Shown: one piece after another, positions 7,552 through 10,628 of the stretch
Layout of the letters: every line of letters starts with the position of its first letter
Numbering within the stretch: position 1 is the first letter of the stretch
NCBI GenBank assembly: GCA_001898095.1
Contig: MKSH01000060.1
Coordinates: 18,881-29,508 of the forward strand
Length of the DNA: 10,628 nt
Source of the DNA: Solirubrobacterales bacterium 70-9
GTDB taxonomy: Bacteria > Actinomycetota > Thermoleophilia > Solirubrobacterales > 70-9
Direction of reading: 5' to 3'
The notes under the pieces: model-generated
What the model saw: only the letters and a program-made list of their open reading frames with translations
Told to the model about the DNA's origin: nothing
The model's database searches: none
Made by a program: the position numbers and the translations under genes

Positions 7552-8534
7552 CGCTCGGCGACAACTCTTTCATGCGCGGCCACCGTCGCGCCGTCGACCC
7601 GCGCCCCCGGCTCGACCACGGCGCCCGTGCCGAGGATCGATTCGCTGACCGAGGCACCCGCGCCGACCGAGCAATCCGCCAGCAGCACCGACCCGGCGAC
7701 CGCCGCCTCGGCCTCCACCGTGCAGCCGCGCGAGATCACCGCCCGCGGGCCGATCCGCGCCGACTCGGCGATCGCGCAGCCGGGGCCGAAGAAGAGGCCC
7801 GGCGCGGTCGGGCGCACCTCGGTCTCCACCCTCCCCTCGAGGATGTCCCAGGTGGCCTGCAGATATCGCTCCGGGATGCCGATGTCCATCCAGTACCCAC
7901 TCAGCGGCAGGGCGCAGAGCCCGGCGCCGACCAGCTCCGGGAACACCTCGCGCTCGATCGAGAACTGCCGCCCGGCGGGGATCAGGTCGAGGACCTCACG
8001 CTCGAGCACGTAGGCGCCGGCGTTGACCGCGCCGGGGACAGCCTCGCCGGTCTTCTCGCGAAAGTCGAGGACCGCCCCCGCGGTGTCGCAAGCGACGAGG
8101 CCGTAGTGAGAGGAGTCCTCGACCGCGTAGAGCCCGATCGTCGCCCGCGCCGCGCGCTCCTCGTGGGCGCGCAGCAGCGCGGTCAGGTCGAGGTCGGTGA
8201 GGACGTCGCCGTTCACCGCCAGGAAACGGTCGTCGAGCCGCTCGCCGAGCGCTTCGGCGGCGAAGCGGATCGCCCCCGCGGTGCCGCGCCGGTCGGGCTC
8301 GGTCACGTAGGTCAGCTTCACCCCCTCGTGCTCGCCCTCGCCCAGCGCCTCGCGCAGCTGGTCGGGGAGGAAGCCGCAGGCGAGCACCGCCTCGGTCACC
8401 CCGTGGGTACCGAGCCACTCGACCATGTAGGCCAGGAACGGCCGGTCGACCAGCGTCAGCGCGGGCTTCGGCACCGAGTCGGTCAAGGGCCGCAGGCGCG
8501 TCCCCTTCCCTCCGACTAAGACGATCGCCTGCAC
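7548..8534 (-). CDS. Mannose-1-phosphate guanylyltransferase-like nucleotidyltransferase
   Basis: The 328-residue product is a nucleotidyltransferase forming an activated sugar from sugar-1-phosphate and NTP. It shows LVGGKGTRLRPLT (6-18), VPKPALTL (21-28), RRGTAGAIRFAAE (82-94), AVNGDVLTDLDL (106-117), FREKTGEA (158-165), NAGAYVLE (171-178), SIEREVFPEL (192-201) and GYWMDIGIPERYLQA (213-227). A short left-handed beta-helix (about 245-320) follows. The SIEREVFP and YWMDIG blocks are those of actinobacterial GDP-mannose pyrophosphorylases, which is the best guess; glucose-1-phosphate thymidylyl- or uridylyltransferase is the alternative. The start is GTG (8532-8534): a nearby ATG (8534-8536) is out of frame, and GGGGAGG (8538-8544) precedes the GTG by only 3 bases, a short spacing. 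It lies 13 bases after the UDP-glucose dehydrogenase gene and overlaps the isomerase start. Confidence 0.9.
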   Translation of the reverse strand: MQAIVLVGGKGTRLRPLTDSVPKPALTLVDRPFLAYMVEWLGTHGVTEAVLACGFLPDQLREALGEGEHEGVKLTYVTEPDRRGTAGAIRFAAEALGERLDDRFLAVNGDVLTDLDLTALLRAHEERAARATIGLYAVEDSSHYGLVACDTAGAVLDFREKTGEAVPGAVNAGAYVLEREVLDLIPAGRQFSIEREVFPELVGAGLCALPLSGYWMDIGIPERYLQATWDILEGRVETEVRPTAPGLFFGPGCAIAESARIGPRAVISRGCTVEAEAAVAGSVLLADCSVGAGASVSESILGTGAVVEPGARVDGATVAAHERVVAER

Positions 8535-8547
8535 ATGCCTCCCCGGG

Positions 8548-9855
8548 CTATGAGACCTGCGTCGCTGCCCTGACCTGCGTGCCGATGCCCTCGTATTCGA
8601 AGCCCGCCGCGACCAGCGTCGCCGGGTCGAGGTAGTTGCGCCCGTCGACGATCAGCGGCCGCGACATCGTCGCCGCGGCGGCGTTCCAGTCGAGGTCGCG
8701 GAACTCGCCCCACTCGGTCACCAGCACGGCGGCGTCGGCGCCCTCCAGGGCGGCCATCGCCGAGTCGGCCATCTCGACCGCGGTCAGCATCTCGGCGGCG
8801 CGCTCGGCGGCGACCGGGTCGTAGGCGACCACCTCGGCGCCCCCGCCCTGCAGCCGCGCCGCCAACACCAGGCTGGACGCTTCGCGCATGTCGTCGGTGT
8901 CCGCCTTGAAGGCGAGGCCGAGCAGCGCCACGCGCTTGCCGATCAGCGAGCCGAGGTGCTTCTCCAGCTTGCCCACCACCCGTCGCTTCTGTAGCTCGTT
9001 CACCTCGATGACCGAAGTCAACAGCTGGAAGTGGTAGCCGGTGTTACCAGCCAGCATCTTCAGCGCCGAGACGTCCTTCGGGAAGCAGGAGCCGCCGTAG
9101 CCGATCCCGGCGCGCAGGAAGGCGGAGCCGATCCGGCTGTCGGAGCCCATCCCGCGGGCGACCTCGACGACGTCGGCGCCGACTTCCTCGCAGACGTTGG
9201 CGATCTCGTTGATGAAGGAGATCTTGGTCGCCAGGAAGGCGTTCGAGGCGAGCTTGATCATCTCGGCGCTGGCGACGTCGGTGCGCAGGATCTCCCCCTC
9301 GGCGCCGAGCGGCGCGTAGAGCTCGGCGACCGCGTCGGCGGGCTCCTCGTCGCCGGGGTCGGCGCCGACCACCACCCGGTCGGGGTGCATGAAATCGGTG
9401 ACCGCGGTCCCCTCCTTGAGGAACTCGGGACAGGAGACGTAGGCGAGTCCCGGCATGTCGCGACGGATCGACTCGCCGGTGCCGGCGGGCACGGTGCTCT
9501 TCATCACCAGCACGTGGTCGGAGTCCTCGGGCAGCTCGGCGACCACCGCGCGCACGCGCGAGAGGTCGGCGTCGCCGGAGTAGGTCGGCGGCGTGTCGAC
9601 GCAGGTGAAGAGCAGGCGGGCGCCGTCGAGCAGCACCTTCATGTCGGTGGTGAAGGTGATCCGCTCGGCGTTGCGCTGCAGCATCTCGGTCAGCCCCGGC
9701 TCGTGGATCGAGACCTCGCCGCGCGAGAGCGCCTCGACCTTCTCGGGGAGGATGTCGCGGGCGATCACCTTGTGCCCGAGCTCGGCGAAGCAGGCCGCGG
9801 TCACCAACCCGCCCCACCCGACTCCGATCACTCCGACAGCTTCGCGCTCGCTCAT
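8548..9855 (-). CDS. ugd: UDP-glucose 6-dehydrogenase
   Basis: Oxidises UDP-glucose to UDP-glucuronate with two NAD+, supplying an acidic sugar for envelope polysaccharides. The 435-residue product has the family's usual length. An N-terminal Rossmann motif GVIGVGWGGLVTAACFAELGH (8-28) is followed by MKSTVPAGT (118-126), CPEFLKEG (142-149), and KLASNAFLATKISFINE (201-217) with Lys201 and Asn205. The active-site segment GYGGSCFPKD (252-261) carries the nucleophile Cys257 and Asp261. A C-terminal NAD/UDP domain begins near GKRVALLGLAFKADTDDMREA. The Rossmann loop reads GWGGL where GYVGL is usual, a minor variation. The start at ATG 9855 is fixed by the N-terminal motif and by the ATGA overlap with the upstream gene; a longer in-frame extension to 9909 only shadows that gene. 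Confidence 0.95.
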   Translation of the reverse strand: MSEREAVGVIGVGWGGLVTAACFAELGHKVIARDILPEKVEALSRGEVSIHEPGLTEMLQRNAERITFTTDMKVLLDGARLLFTCVDTPPTYSGDADLSRVRAVVAELPEDSDHVLVMKSTVPAGTGESIRRDMPGLAYVSCPEFLKEGTAVTDFMHPDRVVVGADPGDEEPADAVAELYAPLGAEGEILRTDVASAEMIKLASNAFLATKISFINEIANVCEEVGADVVEVARGMGSDSRIGSAFLRAGIGYGGSCFPKDVSALKMLAGNTGYHFQLLTSVIEVNELQKRRVVGKLEKHLGSLIGKRVALLGLAFKADTDDMREASSLVLAARLQGGGAEVVAYDPVAAERAAEMLTAVEMADSAMAALEGADAAVLVTEWGEFRDLDWNAAAATMSRPLIVDGRNYLDPATLVAAGFEYEGIGTQVRAATQVS

Positions 9856-10628
9856 TCCCTCTTGGTTCCCTTCTTGACGGTTTTCTTCGTGGGCTCGATC
9901 ACGTGGCACGACTCGGCGATCCCCATCATCTGCTCGTTGGTCAACGATTGCTGCAGGCTGTTGGAGATCCAGTAGGTGCTTTCGCCGCGGTGCCAGGCGA
10001 CGATCTTGATCTGCCCGCTGTCGGTGTAGATCGAGTATTCACGCCCGTTGACGGTCTTGGTTTCGGTCGGGCTGTCGAGGATCGGCGGGTCTTCCCATCC
10101 CGCGATCCCCTGCACGCCGAAGTAGGTGACTTCGTATTCGGGCTGGTAGAGGCCGACCATGCGATAGGCGGCATGGCGTTCCTTGTCCTTGTCCTTCAGG
10201 TGGTAGACGCGCGGGTTGACGACATGTTCGTAGGGGTTCGATTCCTGGTAGGAGGCACCCGGGGGCAACCGGGTCGGGTAGAAGACCGGGAAGCCGCCGC
10301 CGACGTGACGGGCGACGATTTCGCCCTCGGCTTCGCCCGCTTCGGCGGCAGGCACAAGTTCGTCGCCGCCGGGAGGCGTGTGCACCCTCTTTTTCTTCTT
10401 GTGGTGCTTCTTGCCCTTGCCCTGCTTCTTGCCTTCGGCTTCGGCTTTCTTCTTCTTTTCGGCCTTCTGCAGGGCGGTTTCGGTCTTCTGTTCGGGGAAC
10501 TTCTTCGCCTCGTACCCCGCTTCGCCCATGAATTCCTTCACCGCGTGGTGGATTTCGGTCGAGCTCGAGTAGACGAAGCTGGGCCCGAGTTCGGCCGGAA
10601 AGTGCACCTGGTTCACTTCGGCGCCGCG
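9852..10628 (-). CDS. LCP (LytR-CpsA-Psr)-like envelope protein, C-terminal part; 5' end outside window
   Basis: Frame is open to the window edge, so 258 residues of the C-terminal part are visible; a GTG at 10614-10616 is not evidence for a start. The beginning (VNQVHFPAELGPSFVYSSS..., then a helix ending VKEFMG) looks like the end of an LCP catalytic domain. The final third (AYRMVGLYQPEYEVTYFGVQG, WEDPPILDSPTE, NGREYSIYTDSGQIKIVAW, YWISNSLQQSLTNEQMMGIA) resembles, from memory, C-terminal extensions of LCP proteins in Thermoleophilia. LCP enzymes move lipid-linked polymers onto the cell wall, outside the membrane; the catalytic residues and any membrane anchor would lie off-window. Between these parts is an unusual, strongly basic Lys/Glu-rich stretch (visible residues about 42-81). 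The TGA stop overlaps the ugd start as ATGA. The family assignment is moderate; the identity of the last third is from memory only. Confidence 0.5.
   Translation of the reverse strand, partial: RGAEVNQVHFPAELGPSFVYSSSTEIHHAVKEFMGEAGYEAKKFPEQKTETALQKAEKKKKAEAEGKKQGKGKKHHKKKKRVHTPPGGDELVPAAEAGEAEGEIVARHVGGGFPVFYPTRLPPGASYQESNPYEHVVNPRVYHLKDKDKERHAAYRMVGLYQPEYEVTYFGVQGIAGWEDPPILDSPTETKTVNGREYSIYTDSGQIKIVAWHRGESTYWISNSLQQSLTNEQMMGIAESCHVIEPTKKTVKKGTKRE

Noticed and set aside
6581..7657. Upstream extension of the 5573-6580 nucleotidyltransferase frame, giving a 694-residue protein
   Set aside because: The N-terminal ~359 residues are an Arg/Gly/Ala-rich shadow of the isomerase gene. The family N-terminus starts at MRAMVLAAG, with a ribosome binding site and ATGA overlap there.
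9856..9909. Longer N-terminus for UDP-glucose dehydrogenase
   Set aside because: The added residues are hydrophilic and lie over the coding end of the upstream gene. The Rossmann fold begins normally after the ATG at 9853-9855, which overlaps the upstream stop.
10614..10616. Complete 254-residue gene starting at GTG 10616
   Set aside because: The frame stays open to the window edge through Arg-Gly-Ala-Glu, and the sequence starts inside what looks like an LCP domain end, so the gene is truncated by the window.

Overview
This is a GC-rich bacterial chromosome segment, most likely from a high-GC Gram-positive. A deep actinobacterial lineage such as Thermoleophilia/Solirubrobacterales is my best guess. 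It rests on the base composition, the style of the protein sequences and the LytR-CpsA-Psr (LCP)-like C-terminal domain at the right edge; I have no marker that proves it. No phage genes, transposases, tRNA/rRNA genes or CRISPR arrays are visible. Gene content is mostly housekeeping plus cell-envelope sugar metabolism.

Left block (1-3833, minus strand): secA (preprotein translocase ATPase) is followed by a small NTF2/SnoaL-fold gene and then prfB (release factor 2, running off the left edge). The gaps are only 6 and 9 bases, so they look like one transcription unit. prfB carries an in-frame UGA at the classical autoregulatory +1 frameshift site (CTT-TGA-C), but I see no Shine-Dalgarno-like stimulator in front of it. 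SecA ends in a zinc-binding SEC-C motif in which one expected cysteine is arginine.

Middle (3834-4890): an 83-base divergent promoter region separates secA from hpf (ribosome hibernation factor, plus strand, with a perfect Shine-Dalgarno). hpf encodes a short-form protein. The neighbourhood comF-hpf-secA-prfB is a familiar one, but here hpf points the opposite way from the other three. Between hpf and comF lies a 623-base convergent intergenic region without genes. It holds a degenerate tandem array of ~30-base units and four very long inverted repeats of two alternating families (A1-B1-A2-B2). The two B hairpins share an almost identical 12-base loop and differ in their stems by paired, compensating changes. 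This is the most unusual part of the window.

Right block (4891-10628, minus strand): a tightly packed operon reads LCP-like envelope protein (5' end outside the window), UDP-glucose 6-dehydrogenase, a mannose-1-phosphate guanylyltransferase-like nucleotidyltransferase, a bifunctional phosphoglucose/phosphomannose isomerase, a second nucleotidyltransferase with hexapeptide repeats, and comF. Three of the junctions are 4-base ATGA stop/start overlaps, implying translational coupling. Together these genes point to supply of UDP-glucuronate and GDP-mannose-type (or related) activated sugars for an envelope polysaccharide, which an LCP-type enzyme could attach to the wall.
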